64,000 nt of DNA, taken from IMG/VR virus record IMGVR_UViG_3300021478_000015, positions 92,984-156,983 of that record. One strand, written 5' to 3'. The position numbers were made by a program, and so were the translations under genes. This document shows positions 56,575-64,000 of the stretch, one piece after another; within the stretch, counting starts at the first letter, position 1, and the number at the start of each line of letters is the position of its first letter. The stretch is from a virus. The notes under the pieces were generated by a model. That model made no database searches and was not told where the DNA came from. It was given only the letters and a program-made list of their open reading frames with translations.

Positions 56575-59500
56575 TGAGCGATCTGACGCCCCCTGGGGCT
56601 CTGCAGCTAGTTCCGGGCACTCCAGGGCCTGCCAGCCTGGACACGGTCACCCAGGGCCTCCTGGTGCCGGTCCAGACCGACCAGCGCTTCCGGCACTTTC
56701 CGAGCGAGATCTACACCCTCACCCCGCACTCCAATCTGGTCCGCTTCCTGCGGGTGCTCCTGGGTGACGCCGGAGCCGGGCAACTACGCAAGCGGCTGGT
56801 GCTCTCTCGCCTGGGCCAGATCATGTCCTCGTCGTACTTTTATGACCTGGACAGCTTCTACGGGGCGCTCTTCGGCATGCAGCGTGCTCCGGCCGAGGCC
56901 CTGTCCATGGACCCCTACAGCGACACCGCCTCGCCCGACGATTGGACCAGCGCGGCCACCGCCGATGCCAGCTATCGCAACCGGCTGTTCCAGTTCGGCC
57001 GAGCCCTGGAGTACGGGCCGTCCCCGGTGGGCATGAAGCTGGTGGCCGAGGCCATCCTGTCGGTCACCTGCGACATCTACGAGAGCTACATTTACGCCGA
57101 TCAGTTGGCCTTGACCTACGGCGGGTTGCAGGCCTACACCTATGCCGGGTTGCAGCAGTTCACCTACGCCCAGCTTGAGGGGGTCACCGGCACCGTCCCC
57201 AACTCCTTGCAGCGCAAGCAGTTCGTCATCGCCCCGCACCGGCCCATCACTCAGGTCGAGGCCAACGACGTGCTGCAGGTCATCGAACAACTCAAGCCCG
57301 CCGACGCGGTGGCCACCATCGCGGCCCAGGGACCGGACGTGTACCAGCCGGTGAAGGCCATCGCGGTGTGGGCCGACTCGGTCTACTGGGAGATCCGTCC
57401 GGCGGTCACCGTCACCACCACGGGGGCCACCGTCCCTTACGGCCAGGCCCAGCCCGGCACCACCATCAGCCCGGCGGTGCCGCCGTTCAACAGCTACCAG
57501 GGCGAGCAGTGGTTCTACAACAAGGACATCGTGGGGGCCATCAGCTACCTGCAGGACCCCATGCAGAACGTGCTGTCCTCCACCGACACCCAGCGCATCT
57601 TCTGGTCAGACGGGACCTACACCGACTTCCTGCCCACCAACGCCCCGCTGCCCTGGTGGATGGCCCTGCTCGGGCGCTACGCCCAGGACGGGGTCATGGC
57701 CATCAACCCGCTCAGCGGGCGGGGCTCCCTGGCCAACAATGCCTCAGCCTCGTTGTCGGACATCACCTTCGACGGGGTGGACATGGACACCCTGTTGCAG
57801 ACCATCAGCCAACAGAACACCACCAACAACAACTTCCAGTTGTCATCGGATTCGACCAGCTTCTGGTGTACCGATAATCGGGCTCAAACCGATCCGTCGC
57901 GTGACATTCTTGAAGTGCGCTTCGGATCAGAGCATACGGTCAATGCGGTGTCGCTGGATGTGGCTCATTTTCCGTCTCATATCTCAGTGGAGTACTACGA
58001 TGATGCGGCTGGTACTTGGTACTCGATGCTGCAGCATGACATCGTGGATTCAGTGCCGGGAGTGCTGGTCAACAACGACGACTATCTCCTGACCAAGATT
58101 CACCCTCAGCATTACGGTGAGGATCACTGGTACTCGCTCTCCACTCGGATCCTGCCCACCAACACCCAGCGGGTCCGGGTGGTCTTGACCAGGCGCACCG
58201 GCAAGGCCCCGGCTTACAACCGGATCACCACCCAGCCCGGACCGTCAGGCGGCTTCGCCACCATCCAGGTGGCGGCGGCCTACTCCCTGGCAGTGCGACG
58301 ACTGAAGATCGGCTACTCCGTCGAGGGCACCGCCGACCTGCCGATCCCGTACCTGCCCAACGGTGGGGTCATCGACGCGGCCACCGACATCATGGGCAGC
58401 CCGGTGCAGTACTCGATGTACCGGGAGGGAGCCTCAGGCCTGCTGGGGGTCATGGGGACGGCCCAGCCGGTGCAGTGGCGCTGCTCGCCGCAGCCTCTGG
58501 CCTCCTCGGTGGTCAGCTTCTACATGGACGTGCGGACCCCGGCCGGGACCGCCCAGGTGGTGGACCGGTTTTTGATCGATCCCACCCACCTGGGCGTTCA
58601 CGCCACCCTGTACTGGTCGAACTCCACGCCCAGCCCGGCCAACACTCACACCGCTCGGGACATCCCGCTGATCTACCCGGCCTCGATCATCAACGGCAAC
58701 ATTGTTCCGGCTGCCAACGGAGTGCAGTTCCCCAACGCCGGGGGCACCACCGGGGACATTGACGTGTCCAATACCGGGCTGCAGTTCGATCCCACCCAGG
58801 ACTGGTGGGTGGGGCTCAGCTTCTTCGCCGCCATGGCCCCAACCCATGGATCTCTGCCGTTCATCGATGTGCGCGGCGTCAAGATCGGCTATGCCGCCGG
58901 AGCCTTCTACATCAACCCCACCACGTTGCTATCGACGGTGGACGCTGGTTTCGAGGACGGCACCATAGGCGACTGGGGTGGGGCCTACGCCTGCACCTTG
59001 AGCAACACCACCGCCCATGCCGTCACCGGTACGCATTCTTTGCGAGCCACCACCACGGCGGTTGGTGAGCCTTATTTCACCAATAACGTGTTCCTTCCGG
59101 TCACCCCCGGTGTCTCTTACGCCGCGACTGGATGGGTCACCGGCTCGAATGCCGCTGATTATGCCATCTTGGGTTATGCCTGGTACGACCGTAACCATAC
59201 CTATATGAGTCAGGTGAGTGGTCCGGCCGTTTCTATTACGCCCTCCATCTGGACGCAGGTAAACGTGACGGCTACTGCGCCCACCGGGGCCGCCTTTGTA
59301 CAGCTTTTCCCCAACATGCTCAACCAGTCCGTAGGTGACACTTTCGATTGGGATGCCTTTTCGATTATTGGATCGTCACTCAGGACCGTGGTTCCCATTC
59401 CCTTGAACAGCCTCATCTATCTGGTAGTGGGCTTCACGCATGCCACCAATACCTGGAGCTTCTCTTATCAGATCAATGCTGCTGGTGATCCCGAACTCAA

Positions 59501-61799
59501 CGTGCCGGTCACCGTCACTGGTCTCCAACCGGCCGGGATGATCGTCACCAGTTATCCCAATGTGCGCGTCGGTGGCTATAACGACAACTCCATACCGGCC
59601 ACCTCGGGGATGTTGCTGCAGAATCTGGTCCTCAAAGGTGAGACCTTGACCAGTGCCACCATCGCCAGTTACCTGACCGATCCGGAGTCATACTCGGTGA
59701 AAGGGTCATTCAACTCACAGGACCAAGGGTTCACCCGTAACGCCTATCTCCGCTTTGATGACACCTTCATCTCCGAGGCCAATCCCTCGGGAATGGTCGG
59801 CGGAGCCCCCACCTTCTACCCGGACTTGTTCTGGACCCCCATCGCCGGGGACTACCTGCTCACCACCGGGTATATCTCCTTACCACCCACCTTGGCCAAG
59901 TTCTGGAAGATCGAGCTAACCAACCTGGCCCCCGAGCCCTACGAGGGCTTCCTGCCGGTGCAGAGCACGGTCAAGACCTTCCCGGCCACGGTCATGAACG
60001 CCTCGATGCCGGGCACGGCCACCCCCGGCTACGAGGGGCCGATGGACGTGGGTCTGCCCACCTTGATCGCCCTGGGCCAGGGTGAGAACACCTACCCCTA
60101 CACCGGGACCATCGGCACCCCGACGCCCACCGGGGCCTCCAACCTGCTGATGAGCCCCACTCAGGTCATGATCTCCAAGGACCCCGGCACGGCCCAGCAG
60201 ATCGGGGCGGCCTCCTGGCTGTACAACTTCACCAACTTCCACCAGGGCATGCAAGCGCCGCGTTTCGCAACTCCGGGCTTTCATAACTACCAGACCTCCG
60301 ACGTGCCCTTCACCTCGAAGCTGGCCTTCTTCTGCGGGTTCAAGACCATCCAGGCCGTCCGCACCTCCCCCTTGGCCCAGAACGACGCCCCGGTGTACTA
60401 CGAGGCCTTCCTGGATGAGGTATTCATCGAGTCCAACACCTTCAACCAGAACCCCGGCGACCTGGCCACCCCCACCAACCCGGCCGATAGCGGTTTGCTG
60501 CCCTGCACCGCTCAGTCGGTGAGCTTCATCTCCACCCATGACGTGACCAGCCTGCAGTTCGCCACCAGCCAGTCCGATGCCGTTCAGGTGGTCTACGACG
60601 ACGACATGCGGAACACCGCCCTGGCCTCGACCACCTGGAATGACACCGGCACCTGGCATGTGGTAGGCGACGTGGCCCCCATCCAGGTCACCTACCTGGC
60701 CGGGTCCAACGCCATCGTCTTCTCCCGCCAGTCGAATCCTCCGCCTCCGGCCCAGAACGTGACCGGCGCGGTCCACGGCATGATGAACCCACCCATCGAG
60801 CCCCCGCTCAAGACCGAGAACCTGGCCCAATCACATGCGGCCACGGCCAACATCCCCTTCGGCGGCATCTGCTCCGCGCCGCTGTTGCTGTCGGCTCGGG
60901 GCCGGGCCTGGGTGGCGGTGCGCTACACCCCCATCACCCCGTTGACCAATCCGTTGTGGGTGCAACTGGTGGACGTGGCCACCGGGCGACTGGTGTGGCA
61001 GGCCGAGACCTCCGGCTCAGCCGGAGCAGTCACCGAGTTCACCGCCCCTTACGACATCGGCTCGGTACCAGGGGTGAACGTGGCCGACTCGTTGTACGTG
61101 CAACTGGTCCAGCAGGGCAAGTCCAACGACGCCATCTCCATCGACACCTTGTCGGTCTTCGATGAGTCCATCGTGTGGGAGTTCTCGGTGGACGGCGGCA
61201 CCACCTTCTGGCAGGCCATCGACAGCCGCAACAACCCCAACGGGGTGCTGCGCTTTCCGGTCGCCTCTCAGCAACTGGTATGGCGGACCACCTGCTACCG
61301 GGAGTCCATGCACATCTCCTCGCTGCAGATCCGGCCCATCTACGAGGGTCAGTTGAACGTGGATACCCAACCTTTTATGCGAGGGCCGAATCTCTCCACT
61401 TTCGACACCACTCCTGATGTCTATAACGATCCGATGTTCACGCAGTGGAACAACCCAGTGCCACGATGGTGGTATCTAGCCTTCAAGCAGTATCCGAATC
61501 TGTTCCCTGACGGCGTGCCTATCATCAACGTCTTCTCGAACTTCTACAACCGTACTACGACGGATGATCTCTCCACCACATTGGTGGATACGGCTACTCG
61601 TATCGTCACTGCGGAGCCCAGTGCATTCGAGTTCTTCGGCCCGGTAACAGATGCCGGGACATGGGTGAGTGGTCTGTTCCACCGGCCCGCGATCGAGGAT
61701 GTCTCGGGCACCTTCGGGGATTCGGCCTCCTTCTTCGTGGTGACTCCGGCCGAGTACGACAACATCATCTCCCCGACCATTACCAAGCTCATCACCTAA
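56574..61799 (+). CDS. Large baseplate/minor tail protein with discoidin- and CBM-like domains
   Basis: The 1741-residue protein starts with a helical attachment region (NLVRFLRVLLGDAGAGQLRKRL; SYFYDLDSFYGALFGMQRAPAEAL) typical of proteins following J in actinophages, perhaps a gpI-like wedge part. It then has a discoidin-like domain (about 423-500, ILEVRFGSEHTVNAVSLDV), a jelly roll, a CBM4/9-like domain (about 783-940, DAGFEDGTIGDWGG) and further beta domains. DNA of the discoidin part (57840-58100) and the CBM part is AT-richer. It probably links the wedge to host surface sugars. It is the last structural gene. Confidence 0.72.
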   Translation: MSDLTPPGALQLVPGTPGPASLDTVTQGLLVPVQTDQRFRHFPSEIYTLTPHSNLVRFLRVLLGDAGAGQLRKRLVLSRLGQIMSSSYFYDLDSFYGALFGMQRAPAEALSMDPYSDTASPDDWTSAATADASYRNRLFQFGRALEYGPSPVGMKLVAEAILSVTCDIYESYIYADQLALTYGGLQAYTYAGLQQFTYAQLEGVTGTVPNSLQRKQFVIAPHRPITQVEANDVLQVIEQLKPADAVATIAAQGPDVYQPVKAIAVWADSVYWEIRPAVTVTTTGATVPYGQAQPGTTISPAVPPFNSYQGEQWFYNKDIVGAISYLQDPMQNVLSSTDTQRIFWSDGTYTDFLPTNAPLPWWMALLGRYAQDGVMAINPLSGRGSLANNASASLSDITFDGVDMDTLLQTISQQNTTNNNFQLSSDSTSFWCTDNRAQTDPSRDILEVRFGSEHTVNAVSLDVAHFPSHISVEYYDDAAGTWYSMLQHDIVDSVPGVLVNNDDYLLTKIHPQHYGEDHWYSLSTRILPTNTQRVRVVLTRRTGKAPAYNRITTQPGPSGGFATIQVAAAYSLAVRRLKIGYSVEGTADLPIPYLPNGGVIDAATDIMGSPVQYSMYREGASGLLGVMGTAQPVQWRCSPQPLASSVVSFYMDVRTPAGTAQVVDRFLIDPTHLGVHATLYWSNSTPSPANTHTARDIPLIYPASIINGNIVPAANGVQFPNAGGTTGDIDVSNTGLQFDPTQDWWVGLSFFAAMAPTHGSLPFIDVRGVKIGYAAGAFYINPTTLLSTVDAGFEDGTIGDWGGAYACTLSNTTAHAVTGTHSLRATTTAVGEPYFTNNVFLPVTPGVSYAATGWVTGSNAADYAILGYAWYDRNHTYMSQVSGPAVSITPSIWTQVNVTATAPTGAAFVQLFPNMLNQSVGDTFDWDAFSIIGSSLRTVVPIPLNSLIYLVVGFTHATNTWSFSYQINAAGDPELNVPVTVTGLQPAGMIVTSYPNVRVGGYNDNSIPATSGMLLQNLVLKGETLTSATIASYLTDPESYSVKGSFNSQDQGFTRNAYLRFDDTFISEANPSGMVGGAPTFYPDLFWTPIAGDYLLTTGYISLPPTLAKFWKIELTNLAPEPYEGFLPVQSTVKTFPATVMNASMPGTATPGYEGPMDVGLPTLIALGQGENTYPYTGTIGTPTPTGASNLLMSPTQVMISKDPGTAQQIGAASWLYNFTNFHQGMQAPRFATPGFHNYQTSDVPFTSKLAFFCGFKTIQAVRTSPLAQNDAPVYYEAFLDEVFIESNTFNQNPGDLATPTNPADSGLLPCTAQSVSFISTHDVTSLQFATSQSDAVQVVYDDDMRNTALASTTWNDTGTWHVVGDVAPIQVTYLAGSNAIVFSRQSNPPPPAQNVTGAVHGMMNPPIEPPLKTENLAQSHAATANIPFGGICSAPLLLSARGRAWVAVRYTPITPLTNPLWVQLVDVATGRLVWQAETSGSAGAVTEFTAPYDIGSVPGVNVADSLYVQLVQQGKSNDAISIDTLSVFDESIVWEFSVDGGTTFWQAIDSRNNPNGVLRFPVASQQLVWRTTCYRESMHISSLQIRPIYEGQLNVDTQPFMRGPNLSTFDTTPDVYNDPMFTQWNNPVPRWWYLAFKQYPNLFPDGVPIINVFSNFYNRTTTDDLSTTLVDTATRIVTAEPSAFEFFGPVTDAGTWVSGLFHRPAIEDVSGTFGDSASFFVVTPAEYDNIISPTITKLIT

Positions 61800-61857
61800 C
61801 TCGATAGCCGGATCCTTCGTCCTGGTGTAGTATCCGTATCAGCAGGGTAGGTCAGTG

Positions 61858-61869
61858 AAGGAGGTGATC
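61858..61869 (+). promoter_or_regulatory. Exceptionally strong ribosome binding site
   Basis: AAGGAGGTGATC is complementary over its full length to the conserved 3' end of bacterial 16S rRNA. It lies three to four bases from the ATG at 61873 when counted from its end, with the AGGAGG core at the usual distance. It fixes this start over a GTG at 61855. Other genes in the window have weaker sites. Confidence 0.75.
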
Positions 61870-61872
61870 CGG

Positions 61873-62184
61873 ATGTCGGTGCTGGAGAGTCGGTTGAACA
61901 TGAGCCTGGCTCGGCTCCGAGTCATTGAGGAGGCTCTGCACGGGCAGCACTTCTGGTGCCTGCGCTTCGTGGGCACCGGTCATGGTTTGACTATCCCCGT
62001 CGATGTGCGAATCCTGGAGGACGGGGTACAGTTCGTGGCCATGGTCCCGGCCCGCGTTCCCCATGTCATGATCGAGCTACTGATGGATGGCGAATCGGTT
62101 CAGATGCTCGATGCTTGTAATCGTGATCATGCCTACGTGTTCATCTGGGATTTGAAGGTGGAGAGCCCGCTGGCGGTGGGATGA
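61873..62184 (+). CDS. Hypothetical protein upstream of helicase
   Basis: The 103-residue protein (SVLESRLNMSLARLRVIEEAL) has a helix followed by an alpha/beta body (FWCLRFVGTGHGLTIPVDVRI; VQFVAMVPARVPHVMIELLM). It opens the operon after the structural genes and has an extremely strong ribosome binding site, so it should be abundant. Its stop overlaps the helicase start by four bases. Function unknown. Confidence 0.65.
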   Translation: MSVLESRLNMSLARLRVIEEALHGQHFWCLRFVGTGHGLTIPVDVRILEDGVQFVAMVPARVPHVMIELLMDGESVQMLDACNRDHAYVFIWDLKVESPLAVG

Positions 62185-63770
62185 CCTACGTTGCTCCCTT
62201 CGATCTGAAGCCCTTTCAGGTCGATCTGGTGGCCCAGGGGTTAGCCCAGGATTCGCTGTGCATCGGAGCCGATTGCGGGGCTGGGAAGACCGTCATCGCC
62301 CTGTGCGTGGCCAGCATGCTCTTAGACGACCACCAGATCGACCACGTCCTGCTCGAATGCGAGAAAGGCAAGCTGTCTGAGTGGGAATACGACCTGCGGA
62401 CCTTCACCCGAGCAACAGTCGGGGTGCTGAGTGGGGGTCCGCAGCAACGTAAGCGGATCATCGCCAACCCACCCCAGATCATCCTGGGGGTCTACGAGTC
62501 GGTCCGGGGAGAGATCGCCCATCCTGAGAAGTTCTGGACCGGTGGGCGCGAGCGCACCCGGCTGGCACCGGGTCCGCTGACCCAGGCCCTGGCCGGTAAG
62601 CGGGTCCTGCTCATCTGGGACGAGGCCTCGGCCAAGCTCGGGGCCAACCGGGGCTCGGCCATGTACAAGCACCATGAGCTAATGCTCAAGAACCTGCGGA
62701 AGACGGGCTCGGTGCGGATCCTGCCCACCACCGCCACGGTGGTCGATCGAGACCCTGAGGGCTGGTTCAACCTGGCCCGGCTCATGGACCCCACCGCTGC
62801 CGGGCGCGTCGAGGACTTCGAGAGCTACCACGTTGGCCGGGACCGTTACGGCAAGGCCATCGTGTTCAAATGCCTGACCCCGGAGGACTGCCCGCCGGGG
62901 ATCGTGAGCTTGCAGGAGAAGATCGGGCACCTGGCCGTCTTCAAGTCCAAGATGGACCCCGACATCGCCGGGCTGTTCCCCACCGTCAAGGTGCAATCGG
63001 ACTACGTGGACCTGGGCGAGCGCCATCAGGAGTTCTACGAGGTCATCGCCCAGACCGACGACGACCACAAAGGCGACTGGCAGTGGAACCGCCAGCTATT
63101 CGGGGTGCTGCGTCAGATCGCCGGGCATCCCTTGTCCCTGGTCCGCAGCGTGGAGATGGCCAAGGCGGAGAAGCGCGACATCCCCCAGGTGGCCTCGGTG
63201 ATCGTCCGAGAGGTGGGTGTGGCGGGCCTGGAGGCCCTGGGGGCGGCCAAGCTGGACCATCTGGTCACCCGGCTGCGCCAGGCTACCCAAGGCGGTCAGG
63301 GGCTCGTCTTCACCTTCTACGGGCAATCGATGTTGCCGCTGATCGAGGAGCGCCTGATCAAGGAGGGCTTCGAGGTGGTGGTCAACCACGGCGCTCTCTC
63401 CTATGCACAAAGACGCCGGGCCATGTCTGACTTTAGGGACGGGGCTCAGGTCTTCCTCTCCAGTGACGCCGGGTGTCGGGGCATCAACCTGCCCGAGGCC
63501 CTGTGGGTGGTCAACTACGAGATGCCGTTGACCCATTCGAAGTGGTGGCAACGCATCAATCGAGCGAATAGGCTCGACTCCAAGTGGCCGGTGACCATGG
63601 TGAATGATCTCGTCGTGCGGAACACCATCGAGGACGGCATCGTGGGGCTCGGGCTCAAACGACACGGCTGGTCCGATGAACTCACCGATGACTCAGAGGA
63701 TGGCTCGAACTATCTCTCTGCCGATGTTCGACGGCGGCTGATGAGGGTCAGCCGCAAGCAAACCGTCTGA
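62181..63770 (+). CDS. SNF2/DEAD-like superfamily 2 helicase
   Basis: The 529-residue protein carries the SF2 motifs in order: Walker A GADCGAGKT (29-37), motif Ia-like LLECEKGKLSEWE, Walker B WDEAS (146-150), motif III TTAT (183-186), motif V region SSDAGCRGINLPEAL and motif VI QRINRANR (457-464). The DEAS variant and overall length match SNF2-like phage helicases (for example those grouped with T4 UvsW). It probably uses ATP to remodel or unwind DNA in replication or recombination. It marks the change from structural to DNA-metabolism genes. Confidence 0.85.
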   Translation: MTYVAPFDLKPFQVDLVAQGLAQDSLCIGADCGAGKTVIALCVASMLLDDHQIDHVLLECEKGKLSEWEYDLRTFTRATVGVLSGGPQQRKRIIANPPQIILGVYESVRGEIAHPEKFWTGGRERTRLAPGPLTQALAGKRVLLIWDEASAKLGANRGSAMYKHHELMLKNLRKTGSVRILPTTATVVDRDPEGWFNLARLMDPTAAGRVEDFESYHVGRDRYGKAIVFKCLTPEDCPPGIVSLQEKIGHLAVFKSKMDPDIAGLFPTVKVQSDYVDLGERHQEFYEVIAQTDDDHKGDWQWNRQLFGVLRQIAGHPLSLVRSVEMAKAEKRDIPQVASVIVREVGVAGLEALGAAKLDHLVTRLRQATQGGQGLVFTFYGQSMLPLIEERLIKEGFEVVVNHGALSYAQRRRAMSDFRDGAQVFLSSDAGCRGINLPEALWVVNYEMPLTHSKWWQRINRANRLDSKWPVTMVNDLVVRNTIEDGIVGLGLKRHGWSDELTDDSEDGSNYLSADVRRRLMRVSRKQTV

Positions 63771-63779
63771 GGAGCACCG

Positions 63780-64000
63780 ATGATCACCTCTCTGTCCGAT
63801 CCCATCAAGGAGCGCATCCCCCGGCTGCTGGAGAGCGTGACCTTCGGGGAGGACGTGCAGTGGGAATGCAACGTGCAGCTACAGCCCACCCCGCAGGGCA
63901 TGGTGCCCACGGTGGGGGTGATCCTGATCATCCCCTCCGGCCTGTTGGGCCAGGAGATCGTGGGGGCGGCCGTGATGCCGCTGGGCATGGCCCAACAGGA
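63780..64000 (+). CDS. Hypothetical protein (partial, runs off window)
   Basis: An ATG behind GAGGAGC opens a frame that is still open at the window end (73 complete codons). The sequence (ITSLSDPIKERIPRLLESVTF, then VQWECNVQLQPTPQGM, GVILIIPSGLLGQEIVG) looks like an alpha/beta protein. It follows the helicase by nine bases and belongs to the same operon. Function unknown. Confidence 0.6.
   Translation, partial: MITSLSDPIKERIPRLLESVTFGEDVQWECNVQLQPTPQGMVPTVGVILIIPSGLLGQEIVGAAVMPLGMAQQ

Noticed and set aside
61828-61833. TAGTAT as a -10 box before the helicase operon
   Set aside because: No -35-like hexamer is visible at the right distance; a promoter here is plausible but not shown.

Overview
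The window is a GC-rich stretch of a contractile-tailed (myovirus-type) bacteriophage, read almost entirely rightwards. It carries a sheath, a tube, a tail assembly chaperone pair with a -1 frameshift site, a tape measure and a full baseplate series. Four things point to an actinobacterial host: high GC, frequent GTG starts, two surface proteins with sortase signals and Thr/Pro stalks, and the style of the small zinc-knuckle proteins. A member of Acidimicrobiia or a related lineage is possible, but that is inference. Terminase and portal are not here and probably lie upstream. No tRNA, CRISPR array, integrase or IS element was recognised.

Layout. 0-5 kb: small accessory genes, a leftward coiled-coil gene, and two secreted cell-wall-anchored proteins (one LPFTG, one LASTG). 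5.0-14.4 kb: one 3116-residue protein that starts as a prohead-protease-like domain and continues as a chain of effector-type domains (papain-like, ParB-like, ADP-ribosyltransferase-like, Nudix, GNAT) separated by a recurring short linker. 14.4-14.6 kb: a candidate structured RNA. 14.6-18.8 kb: scaffold-like protein, probable decoration protein, major capsid protein. 18.8-24.6 kb: membrane, secreted, zinc-binding and minor structural genes. 24.6-36.1 kb: fibre region, including a run of six small genes that repeat the C1q-like tip of the preceding fibre, and an 1883-residue lectin-rich fibre. 36.1-41.5 kb: head-tail connector region. 41.7-61.8 kb: sheath, tube, chaperones, tape measure, tail lysins, hub, gp25-like, J-like and a large baseplate/fibre protein. 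61.9-64.0 kb: start of a helicase operon.

How the parts fit. The head genes follow the usual order protease, scaffold, decoration, capsid. The neck, tail and baseplate genes follow the usual order too, but about 17 kb of receptor-binding and accessory genes sit between capsid and neck. Three different peptidoglycan-hydrolase domains are built into tail proteins.

A non-coding element recurs before at least eight structural genes. It has CTGTC and CGAAG blocks exactly 24 nt apart, and CCAGA between them, and looks like a phage-specific promoter or start-associated sequence. The most unusual items are the giant protease-effector protein with its linker motif, this element, the candidate structured RNA, the fibre-tip gene array, and the two sortase-anchored surface proteins.
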